Of a DNA stretch of 13,271 nt, positions 8,380 to 12,808 are shown one piece after another. The translations under genes and the position numbers were made by a program. The notes beneath the pieces were generated by a model. That model had not been told where the DNA came from. It made no database searches and saw only the letters and a list, made by a program, of their open reading frames with translations. The stretch is from positions 1 through 13,271 of the forward strand of contig VSMX01000058.1 in the NCBI GenBank assembly GCA_009773975.1, written 5' to 3'. The stretch comes from Desulfovibrio sp. (lineage in GTDB: Bacteria; Desulfobacterota; Desulfovibrionia; Desulfovibrionales; Desulfovibrionaceae). Within the stretch, counting starts at the first letter, position 1, and every line of letters begins with the position of its first letter.

Positions 8380-8691
8380 TTATTGCCTGAATGGACTGCG
8401 TTGTCTGGGCACGGCCCTGTATGCCGGATCTTCAGGGGATGGCCTGACGCCCATCATTCGGCGGAATTGCCCGAGACGCCAGTTCTGGTAATTCTGCATC
8501 ACGTCCGGCTTGTTGTAGTAATAAAGCATTTGCTGGGTGCGGTTCGCGCCAGTCATGGGATAGCGCATGTTTTCGGCAGTCGAAGCGTCCCCGGTTTTTT
8601 CGGAAACGTAATCCGACGTGCCTTCCCCGATTTCCTTCGGGCCGCACCCCCCCAAAAGGACGAGGATGAAAAAAATTACGGCTGCTCTCAT
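8380..8691 (-). CDS. Small predicted lipoprotein
   Basis: A 103-aa protein of unknown function. Residues 1-15 are a short lipoprotein signal peptide with one Arg, a hydrophobic core and lipobox LGGC; Cys16 would be the lipidated residue, followed by Gly (no Asp +2 retention signal). The mature part is hydrophilic, rich in Tyr, Asn, Gln and Arg (YYYNKPDVMQNYQNW) with no domain I know. It heads an operon with a membrane hydrolase, moaC and lgt. No Shine-Dalgarno precedes the ATG and the candidate promoter would start transcription almost at the ATG, so it may be leaderless, or the true promoter may lie elsewhere. The signal peptide supports this start. Confidence 0.8.
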   Translation of the reverse strand: MRAAVIFFILVLLGGCGPKEIGEGTSDYVSEKTGDASTAENMRYPMTGANRTQQMLYYYNKPDVMQNYQNWRLGQFRRMMGVRPSPEDPAYRAVPRQRSPFRQ

Positions 8692-8697
8692 GGCCCG

Positions 8698-8726
8698 ACT
8701 ATAATGGGGGGGGGCGTTTCATGCAA
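8698..8726 (-). promoter_or_regulatory. Candidate sigma-70 promoter of the lipoprotein-moaC-lgt operon
   Basis: On the minus strand TTGCAT (8726-8721), a 17-nt spacer and TATAGT (8703-8698) lie just before the lipoprotein start. The spacer contains the nine-base G/C run at 8706-8714. The expected transcription start falls near 8691, at the ATG itself. Confidence 0.45.
8706..8714. repeat. G9 homopolymer tract
   Basis: Nine consecutive G on the plus strand, the longest such run in the window, placed in the spacer of the candidate lipoprotein-operon promoter. Such runs are prone to slipped-strand length change. Confidence 0.85.
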
Positions 8727-8784
8727 GCTTGTGGAAACGGATGCGGGAAATTTTTGCCGGTTAAATCAAAAAAAATTGACAAAA

Positions 8785-8799
8785 GGGAAAATAATTCCC
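8785..8799. promoter_or_regulatory. Palindrome GGGAAAATAATTCCC, possible operator
   Basis: GGGAA and TTCCC face each other across five A/T bases, just upstream of the flagellin 1 promoter. A near-identical 15-mer (13 of 15 bases) occurs at 10799-10813 in the hsp20/flagellin 2 interval. No regulator is identified. Confidence 0.4.
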
Positions 8800-8808
8800 A
8801 TTTAAGCC

Positions 8809-8835
8809 TAAACAATCGCCTTTCATGGCCGATAA
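8809..8835 (+). promoter_or_regulatory. Sigma-28 (FliA) promoter of flagellin 1
   Basis: TAAA at 8809-8812, exactly 15 bases, then a perfect GCCGATAA at 8828-8835. This matches the flagellar sigma-28 consensus. Transcription should start near 8842, leaving a leader of about 73 nt before the ATG. Confidence 0.9.
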
Positions 8836-8852
8836 GGCGGATAAAGCGGCAA

Positions 8853-8869
8853 GGCGCATGGATAGCGCC
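8853..8869 (+). promoter_or_regulatory. Flagellin 1 leader hairpin 1, CsrA-type site
   Basis: GGCGC and GCGCC form a perfect 5-bp stem around loop AUGGAUA, which carries A-N-GGA followed by U, as in high-affinity CsrA (RsmA) sites. It lies upstream of the second site over the Shine-Dalgarno. Binding is inferred. Confidence 0.5.
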
Positions 8870-8897
8870 GGCATTTTGCACCGCTTGTTGTATACAT

Positions 8898-8913
8898 CAT
8901 TCAAGGAGGAATG
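8898..8913 (+). promoter_or_regulatory. Flagellin 1 Shine-Dalgarno in a hairpin loop, CsrA-type site
   Basis: CAUUC and GAAUG form a 5-bp stem with hexaloop AAGGAG. The loop contains most of the strong Shine-Dalgarno AAGGAGG (8903-8909), five bases before the ATG. It has the form of a CsrA site that would block ribosome entry. Confidence 0.5.
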
Positions 8914-8914
8914 C

Positions 8915-9781
8915 ATGTATATCAATCATAATCAGATGGCCCTTGGCGTAAGCAACAATCTTACGGGGCACTACAACAACCTCGCCACGTCCACCCAGCG
9001 CCTTTCCAGCGGTTTGCGCGTCAACAGCGCGGCTGACGATGCGGCCGGCCTCGCCATTCGCGAGCTTATGCGCGCAGACATCGCCTCCCTCAACCAGGGC
9101 GTGCGCAATGCCAACGACGCAATTTCCCTGATCCAGACTGCCGATGGCGCCCTTGGCGTTATCGACGAAAAGCTGATCCGCATGAAGGAACTGGCCGAAC
9201 AGGCCGCCACCGGCACCTACACTTCGGACCAGCGCCTGATGATCGAATCCGAATATCAGGCAATGGCCCGCGAAATCACCCGTATCGCCAATGCCACGGA
9301 CTTCAACGGCATTCATCTGCTCGACGGCAATCTTTCCGCGGATCATGATGGCAGCCAGGCGGCAGCATCCGGCCAGCTGAAGGTTCACTTTGGCAGCGCG
9401 AACGACAAGGCCGAAGACTACTATTATATCAAGATAGACAAGGCCACCGCTTCCGCCCTGGGCGTTGGCTCGGCCGCCGGCAATTCGGTTTCCACCCAGG
9501 CCGCGGCCCAGGCCGCGCTGGTCACCCTGGATGCGGCCATCAAGTCCAAGGACAACATCCGCGCAAATCTCGGCGCCTTACAGAACCGCCTGGAAAACAC
9601 GATTACCAACCTGACCACCCAGGCCGAAAACCTGCAGGCCGCGGAATCGCGCATTTCCGATGTGGATGTGGCCACCGAAATGACCAATTTTGTGCGCAAC
9701 CAGATTCTGACCCAGTCGGCCGTGGCCATGCTTGGGCAGGCCAATAGCGCGCAGCAGCTTGCAATGCAGCTCATTCGCTAG
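8915..9781 (+). CDS. Flagellin 1
   Basis: Flagellar filament subunit, exported by the flagellar type III system. It has 288 aa, a short flagellin made of little more than the D0/D1 helical domains. The N-terminal conserved half has TSTQRLSSGLRVNSAADDAA, LNQGVRNANDAISLIQTADG and MKELAEQAATGTYTSDQR. The C-terminal half has LGALQNRLENTI, AESRISDVDVATEMTNF and QSAVAMLGQAN, ending QLAMQLIR. The centre (about 145-195) is a short Ala/Gly/Ser-rich variable stretch. No cysteine is present. The start at MYINHNQM was chosen over an in-frame ATG at 8825 because AAGGAGG lies five bases upstream, the other flagellins begin identically, and 8825 lies inside the sigma-28 promoter. The DNA differs from flagellin 2 at many synonymous sites, so the copies are not recent. 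Confidence 0.97.
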   Translation: MYINHNQMALGVSNNLTGHYNNLATSTQRLSSGLRVNSAADDAAGLAIRELMRADIASLNQGVRNANDAISLIQTADGALGVIDEKLIRMKELAEQAATGTYTSDQRLMIESEYQAMAREITRIANATDFNGIHLLDGNLSADHDGSQAAASGQLKVHFGSANDKAEDYYYIKIDKATASALGVGSAAGNSVSTQAAAQAALVTLDAAIKSKDNIRANLGALQNRLENTITNLTTQAENLQAAESRISDVDVATEMTNFVRNQILTQSAVAMLGQANSAQQLAMQLIR

Positions 9782-9807
9782 GCAATTGGCAATGTGATGG
9801 AGAGATA

Positions 9808-9840
9808 GAGCGTTTTCCTGACGAAATCAGGTAAACGCTC
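9808..9840 (+). repeat. Long hairpin after flagellin 1
   Basis: GAGCGTTT pairs with AAACGCTC and, after one T-T mismatch, CCTGA pairs with TCAGG around loop CGAAA: 13 pairs with one mismatch. No T run follows, so it is more likely an mRNA 3'-end protecting element than a terminator. Confidence 0.6.
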
Positions 9841-9876
9841 CGGTGGCTGCATTAGCAGACACTCGCGCCTGAATGA

Positions 9877-9897
9877 AACCGCAGCCTGGCTGCGGTT
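9877..9897 (+). repeat. 9-bp inverted repeat
   Basis: AACCGCAGC and GCTGCGGTT form a perfect 9-bp stem with loop CTG. There is no T run on the plus side. Its role is unknown; it sits between the flagellin 1 hairpin and the terminator. Confidence 0.5.
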
Positions 9898-10008
9898 GAA
9901 ATGAGGGCAGCGCAAATGAATGAAAATAGCCATTGGAAATGGATATTTTCTTCAGGAATGCTTATGGATAATGCCTGGAGGCCGGGGAGGGCCAAAGGGC
10001 GTAAATAT

Positions 10009-10033
10009 GGCCTGGCATGTGCCGGGCCTTTTT
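10009..10033 (+). terminator. Rho-independent terminator of flagellin 1
   Basis: GGCCTGGC and GCCGGGCC pair (one G-U) around loop ATGT, followed by five T. It is the first good plus-strand terminator, about 230 bases after the flagellin 1 stop. Confidence 0.75.
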
Positions 10034-10077
10034 GCTTTCTTTGCATCAACCGACGTTTTGGAATTGTGATATGTGAC

Positions 10078-10112
10078 AAAAAAGCCCCGCCGAGCGACAC
10101 ACTCCCGGCGGG
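10078..10112 (-). terminator. Rho-independent terminator of hsp20
   Basis: Read on the minus strand, CCCGCCG and CGGCGGG form a 7-bp stem around 13 bases, then GC and six T (10083-10078). It lies 46 bases after the hsp20 stop. Confidence 0.75.
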
Positions 10113-10123
10113 ACCGTTATGTA

Positions 10124-10143
10124 CGGATTGGCGTCCCAATCCG
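10124..10143 (-). repeat. Hairpin directly downstream of hsp20
   Basis: CGGATTGG and CCAATCCG form a perfect 8-bp stem with a 4-base loop, 14 bases after the hsp20 stop and before the terminator. It probably stabilises the mRNA 3' end. Confidence 0.5.
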
Positions 10144-10157
10144 GTTGGAGGAGGTTC

Positions 10158-10682
10158 CTATGCCCTTGCATGACCATCCATCTGGCAGTCAATCCGCATT
10201 TTTCTGGGCACAAAAACATTGAGCACGCCATTTTTATGGCTGGCAGTGATATTATCGGTATCGGCATCCTGCGGAAGCCTCCAGTCCCGCCTGAACGAGC
10301 CGTAAACCCTTTCGGCCAGCATCTGACGACCGCCGTCATTTGCCGACTTGTCGCCGGCTATCTGCAAAATATTGTTGTCAAGCGTAAAAGTTACGCTCTC
10401 CGGGGCGACTCCGGGCAGTTCCATGCTCAAAATATAGGCGTCGTCATGGGCTGAAAGGTCGACGCAAGGCAAAAATTCAGCCTTGCGCCGGCCAAGCTTT
10501 CCGCGCGCGGGTATAATTTTCGTCTGCGCGGAATCCCCATCCCCTGATGATTTTTGGCAAATTGTCGGGCCACATATATTTTCACACAAGGCGTCTATGT
10601 CGTCGCGCACAGGCCGGCGCGCGGCATTTGCAGTTTCCTGCGGCACAAACCAGCGGCGCGGGTAAAAGAGCATTGAATCCAT
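10158..10682 (-). CDS. Small heat-shock protein, Hsp20/alpha-crystallin family
   Basis: ATP-independent holdase chaperone, cytoplasmic. It has 174 aa from the ATG that lies seven bases after a perfect AAGGAGG; a TTG two codons upstream abuts the Shine-Dalgarno and is rejected. Residues 71-161 form the alpha-crystallin domain: PCVDLSAHDDAYILSMELPG, LDNNILQIAGDK, RVYGSFRRDWRLP and the hallmark NGVLNVFVPRK. The N-terminal arm of 70 residues is unusual in carrying a cysteine cluster (C33, C37, C42), with C73 and C166 elsewhere. The C-terminal I-x-I oligomerisation motif is not visible. It lies between two flagellin genes on the opposite strand, with its own promoter and terminator. A role as chaperone for flagellin is conceivable but only positional. 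Confidence 0.92.
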   Translation of the reverse strand: MDSMLFYPRRWFVPQETANAARRPVRDDIDALCENICGPTICQKSSGDGDSAQTKIIPARGKLGRRKAEFLPCVDLSAHDDAYILSMELPGVAPESVTFTLDNNILQIAGDKSANDGGRQMLAERVYGSFRRDWRLPQDADTDNITASHKNGVLNVFVPRKMRIDCQMDGHARA

Positions 10683-10700
10683 CCACAAACCTCCTTGTGG
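10683..10700 (-). promoter_or_regulatory. hsp20 Shine-Dalgarno hairpin, possible CsrA site or thermosensor
   Basis: On the transcript, CCACAA and UUGUGG form a perfect 6-bp stem with loop GGAGGU. The stem abuts the AUG and the loop carries the Shine-Dalgarno. ACAAGGA also matches the core ACARGGA of the CsrA consensus. With the predicted start of transcription near 10709, this hairpin makes up most of the leader. Confidence 0.45.
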
Positions 10701-10715
10701 AAATCTGTTGATAAA

Positions 10716-10743
10716 TATATAAGAACAACCCCTCTTCCGTCAA
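10716..10743 (-). promoter_or_regulatory. Candidate sigma-70 promoter of hsp20
   Basis: On the minus strand TTGACG (10743-10738), a 16-nt spacer and TATATA (10721-10716). I see no sigma-32 -10 (CCCCAT type) or CIRCE element, so heat control, if any, is not evident at the DNA level. Confidence 0.55.
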
Positions 10744-10787
10744 GAAATTGTGGAAAACTTTTTGGAAATTTTTTGTCGGAGTTAAAA

Positions 10788-10837
10788 ACATTAAAGACGG
10801 GAAAATTTTTCCCGCTGCCTGAGAGACGCCTTAATGT
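10788..10837. repeat. Nested inverted repeats around GGGAAAATTTTTCCC
   Basis: The inner palindrome CGGGAAAA/TTTTCCCG spans 10798-10814; outer arms ACATTAA (10788-10794) and TTAATGT (10831-10837) also pair. The core 10799-10813 resembles the palindrome at 8785-8799 upstream of flagellin 1. It may be an operator. Confidence 0.45.
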
Positions 10838-10990
10838 CTTTGCGGAACATGGAATTTCAGGAGGATTGCCCTTTCTTTGCAGCAGCCTGGCTATGGTTTC
10901 GGGGCATTTTGCCGGTTTGTCAACATGTTATCCACAAAAGAGGTCATAAAACTGACGGTTGTTTATAACTTTCGTTATTTATTGGCATTA

Positions 10991-11002
10991 CCTGGCGCCA
11001 GG
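10991..11002. promoter_or_regulatory. 12-bp perfect palindrome CCTGGCGCCAGG
   Basis: It lies 20 bases upstream of the -24 element of the flagellin 2 sigma-54 site. The position suits a regulator binding site, but enhancer-binding proteins usually act from farther away. Function unknown. Confidence 0.4.
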
Positions 11003-11020
11003 CAGCGTGGAAAAATGAAT

Positions 11021-11035
11021 TGGCACGGATGATGC
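11021..11035 (+). promoter_or_regulatory. Sigma-54 (RpoN) promoter upstream of flagellin 2
   Basis: TGGCACG at 11021-11027 and TGC at 11033-11035 give the required GG-N10-GC spacing; the -24 half is perfect. Transcription would start near 11047, giving a leader of about 335 nt. Confidence 0.7.
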
Positions 11036-11124
11036 CATATACATGGCGCAGGAAAAATTCGGCGCTTTCCGCTGGATATGCGGATAACATTCATAATGGG
11101 AAGTGCCGGAAAACCGGTTTGGCA

Positions 11125-11156
11125 TGTAACCTGCATAAAAGAAGGCGCAGGTTACA
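11125..11156 (+). repeat. 10-bp hairpin in the long flagellin 2 leader
   Basis: TGTAACCTGC (11125-11134) and GCAGGTTACA (11147-11156) form a perfect 10-bp stem around a 12-nt loop. It would be present only in the sigma-54 transcript. A second small stem, TGCGGA/TCCGCA, follows at 11199-11214. Confidence 0.55.
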
Positions 11157-11224
11157 AAACGGCAGAAAATGCCTCTCCGGGACCACGGGACCGGAAATGC
11201 GGAAAAATCCGCAAAACTGGGGCC

Positions 11225-11266
11225 GCCAGTCTAAGGTAATCGGCCGGAGCGCCGATAAAGACTGGC
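11225..11266. repeat. Inverted repeat enclosing the flagellin 2 sigma-28 promoter
   Basis: GCCAGTCT (11225-11232) and AGACTGGC (11259-11266) are perfect 8-bp arms. Inside them TAATCGGC and GCCGATAA also pair in seven of eight positions, so the core promoter sits in a nested, imperfect palindrome. Confidence 0.55.
11232..11258 (+). promoter_or_regulatory. Sigma-28 (FliA) promoter of flagellin 2
   Basis: TAAG at 11232-11235 (one mismatch to TAAA), 15 bases, then a perfect GCCGATAA at 11251-11258. Spacing is identical to that of flagellin 1. The leader is about 117 nt. Confidence 0.82.
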
Positions 11267-11314
11267 ACACGACAAAAACAACAAGCTTGCGATCAAGCAG
11301 GCGGAACGGCGGAA

Positions 11315-11332
11315 GTCCGCAGGGAAGCGGGC
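11315..11332 (+). promoter_or_regulatory. Flagellin 2 leader hairpin 1, CsrA-type site
   Basis: GUCCGC and GCGGGC form a 6-bp stem (one G-U) with hexaloop AGGGAA, which contains A-N-GGA. The equivalent stem in the flagellin 3 leader differs in sequence but still pairs. Confidence 0.5.
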
Positions 11333-11362
11333 GAGCGAATGTGCGCCGCCGGGCGACAAAGA

Positions 11363-11380
11363 ACATTCATGGAGGAATGT
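11363..11380 (+). promoter_or_regulatory. Flagellin 2 Shine-Dalgarno hairpin, CsrA-type site
   Basis: ACAUUC and GAAUGU form a perfect 6-bp stem with hexaloop AUGGAG. The loop and stem hold the Shine-Dalgarno GGAGG (11371-11375), six bases before the ATG. Confidence 0.5.
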
Positions 11381-11381
11381 C

Positions 11382-12263
11382 ATGTACATCAATCACAATC
11401 AAATGGCTACCAACGTTGCGAACACCCTTACCAACCATTACGGCAACCTTCAGACCTCGACCCAGCGCCTTTCCAGCGGCCTGCGCGTGAACAGCGCGGC
11501 TGACGATGCCGCCGGTCTCGCCATCCGCGAACTGATGCGCGCCGACATCGCGGCCCTGAACCAGGGCGTGCGCAACGCCAACGACGCCATTTCCCTCATC
11601 CAGACAGCCGACGGCGCCCTGGGCGTTATCGACGAAAAGTTGATCCGCATGAAGGAACTGGCCGAACAGGCAGCCACCGGCACCTACACTTCCGACCAGC
11701 GTCTGATGATCGATTCCGAATACCAGGCCATGGCGAGCGAAATCACCCGTATCGCCAATGCCACGGACTTCAACGGCATCCATCTGCTTAACGGCAACCT
11801 CAGCGGGCCTCACACGAACGCCAAGGATGGTGCCGGAATTGAAGGCCAGGATGGCGCCATGAAGATCCACTTCGGCACGATGAACGATTCCGCGGAAGAC
11901 TACTACTACATTGAGATTGGCGATTGCACAGCCTCCGCCCTCGGCGTTGGTAGAGCTGCCGGCAACTCGGTCTCCACCCAGCAGGCGGCCCAGAAGTCCC
12001 TGGTCACGATTGATTCTGCCATCAAGTCCAAGGACAACATCCGCGCCCACCTTGGCGCGTTGCAGAACCGTCTGGAAAACACGATCACCAACCTTACAAC
12101 CCAGTCCGAAAACCTGCAGGCGGCCGAATCCCGCATTTCCGATGTGGACGTGGCCACGGAAATGACGAACTTTGTCCGCAACCAGATTCTCACCCAGTCC
12201 GCCGTGGCCATGCTTGGCCAGGCCAACAGCATGCCGCAGATGGCCATGCAGCTTATTGGCTAA
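11382..12263 (+). CDS. Flagellin 2
   Basis: Flagellar filament subunit, 293 aa, near-identical to flagellin 1 over about the first 145 and last 95 residues. The same D0/D1 motifs are visible (STQRLSSGLRVNSAADDAAG, AESRISDVDVATEMTNF, QSAVAMLGQAN). The centre (about 145-190) differs: NGNLSGPHTNAKDGAGIEG replaces the flagellin 1 sequence, and a single Cys182 appears in IGDCTASALGV, which is uncommon in flagellins. It ends AMQLIG. The start has GGAGG six bases upstream and matches MYINHNQM of the other copies. It carries both a sigma-28 and a more distant sigma-54 site, so it may be switched on earlier than, or in different conditions from, flagellin 1. A strong terminator follows. Confidence 0.97.
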   Translation: MYINHNQMATNVANTLTNHYGNLQTSTQRLSSGLRVNSAADDAAGLAIRELMRADIAALNQGVRNANDAISLIQTADGALGVIDEKLIRMKELAEQAATGTYTSDQRLMIDSEYQAMASEITRIANATDFNGIHLLNGNLSGPHTNAKDGAGIEGQDGAMKIHFGTMNDSAEDYYYIEIGDCTASALGVGRAAGNSVSTQQAAQKSLVTIDSAIKSKDNIRAHLGALQNRLENTITNLTTQSENLQAAESRISDVDVATEMTNFVRNQILTQSAVAMLGQANSMPQMAMQLIG

Positions 12264-12294
12264 TCAGCCAAAAGCCGGTTGGGAATTCGACCAT

Positions 12295-12331
12295 ATATCC
12301 CCGTGGGGCGAAAGCCCCGCGGGGATATTTT
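12295..12331 (+). terminator. Strong rho-independent terminator of flagellin 2
   Basis: ATATCCCCG pairs with CGGGGATAT, then one T-G pair, then GGGGC with GCCCC around a GAAA tetraloop: 15 pairs in all. It is followed by TTTTCGTTTT. It lies 31 bases after the flagellin 2 stop. Confidence 0.93.
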
Positions 12332-12338
12332 CGTTTTA

Positions 12339-12368
12339 GGGCATTGGGCAATGAAGCGGGGAATGCCC
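12339..12368. repeat. Inverted repeat GGGCATT/AATGCCC
   Basis: Perfect 7-bp arms at 12339-12345 and 12362-12368. Just after lie two more small stems, CTTTGC/GCAAAG and GGCGC/GCGCC, up to about 12400. The clustering suggests a REP-like patch, but no second copy is in the window. Confidence 0.35.
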
Positions 12369-12477
12369 TGACGCGACTTTGCCTGCAAAGGCGCGCTGCG
12401 CCGTGTCCCGCATAGTGGGGAATATGCTTCGCCGGCAAGAGGCAGAACTTTCCGTTTCCGCGCCCCGAATGGTTTTT

Positions 12478-12498
12478 GACAGGAGTTTTTTTCCTGTC
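12478..12498. repeat. Inverted repeat GACAGGA/TCCTGTC
   Basis: Perfect 7-bp arms around a T-rich 7-base loop, about 83 bases upstream of the sigma-54 site of flagellin 3. The distance is compatible with an enhancer-binding site, but the sequence is not one I recognise. Confidence 0.35.
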
Positions 12499-12580
12499 TG
12501 AAATTTGGCGGAGCGCAAAACTCCCGCGACTATTGGCCGTTTTTGATGGCCTTTCCTACCTGGGCGACGTTAATTTAAAT

Positions 12581-12596
12581 TGGCACGCAAACTGCA
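12581..12596 (+). promoter_or_regulatory. Sigma-54 (RpoN) promoter of flagellin 3
   Basis: TGGCACG at 12581-12587 and TGCA at 12593-12596 with exact GG-N10-GC spacing, preceded by the A/T-rich TTAATTTAAAT. Transcription would start near 12607, giving a leader of about 200 nt. Confidence 0.75.
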
Positions 12597-12743
12597 TATG
12601 TCTGGCCGAAGCTTTCAAATGGCAAAATGTTCCCCGTTGTTTCCGCAAGTCCGGAAAATCAGGGGGAGGGGCCGCGTCAGTCGGGATTGGAGGATTGGCG
12701 CAATTTGAAAATTTATCCGCATCTTTGCGAAAAAACGGCGGCA

Positions 12744-12761
12744 GCTCGAAAGGAAGCGGGC
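12744..12761 (+). promoter_or_regulatory. Flagellin 3 leader hairpin 1, CsrA-type site
   Basis: GCUCG and CGGGC form a 5-bp stem (one G-U) around loop AAAGGAAG, which contains A-N-GGA. It occupies the same place relative to the ATG as the flagellin 2 hairpin, with pairing-compatible base changes. Confidence 0.45.
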
Positions 12762-12789
12762 GCGCGGTGCGCGACGCCGGGTCAACAGG

Positions 12790-12807
12790 ATATTCACGGA
12801 GGAATGT
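12790..12807 (+). promoter_or_regulatory. Flagellin 3 Shine-Dalgarno hairpin, CsrA-type site
   Basis: AUAUUC and GAAUGU pair (one G-U) around hexaloop ACGGAG. GGAGG at 12798-12802 is the Shine-Dalgarno, six bases before the ATG. Confidence 0.45.
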
Positions 12808-12808
12808 A

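Larger units (their letters stand above)
9782..10157. other. Gene-free interval between converging flagellin 1 and hsp20
   Basis: No credible gene is seen here; the short frames lack Shine-Dalgarno sites and family features. It holds five inverted repeats, two of them clear terminators, one for each converging gene. Confidence 0.75.
10683..11381. other. Gene-free 699-bp interval between divergent hsp20 and flagellin 2
   Basis: No credible gene is seen. The interval contains the hsp20 promoter and leader hairpin, two palindromes, one isolated DnaA-box-like TTATCCACA near 10928, a sigma-54 site, a sigma-28 site and a series of hairpins in the flagellin 2 leader. Confidence 0.75.
12264..12808 (+). 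other. Gene-free 545-bp interval between flagellins 2 and 3
   Basis: No credible gene is seen. It holds the flagellin 2 terminator, a dense set of short inverted repeats (12339-12400), a 7-bp inverted repeat at 12478-12498, a sigma-54 site and a leader related to that of flagellin 2. I find no sigma-28 site here. Confidence 0.7.

Noticed and set aside
7664..8491. 275-codon open frame on the plus strand
   Set aside because: Lies opposite the DUF457-like gene, whose His/Asp motifs and membrane segments are real; the frame has no domain character.
8776..8804. TTGACA with a possible CATTTA -10 upstream of flagellin 1
   Set aside because: The -10 is poor and a perfect sigma-28 promoter lies just downstream; the region may simply be A/T-rich.
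10928..10936. TTATCCACA, a perfect DnaA box next to A/T-rich DNA
   Set aside because: A single box without a cluster, dnaA/dnaN neighbours or DUE-type repeats does not make an origin.
11367..12050. 227-codon minus-strand frame, with a similar one opposite flagellin 1 (8897-9388)
   Set aside because: Mirror image of conserved flagellin coding sequence; similarity between the two follows from the duplicated sense genes.
12476..12808. In-frame 111-codon N-terminal extension of flagellin 3
   Set aside because: It covers the sigma-54 site and leader; the GGAGG-preceded ATG at 12809 matches the other flagellin starts.
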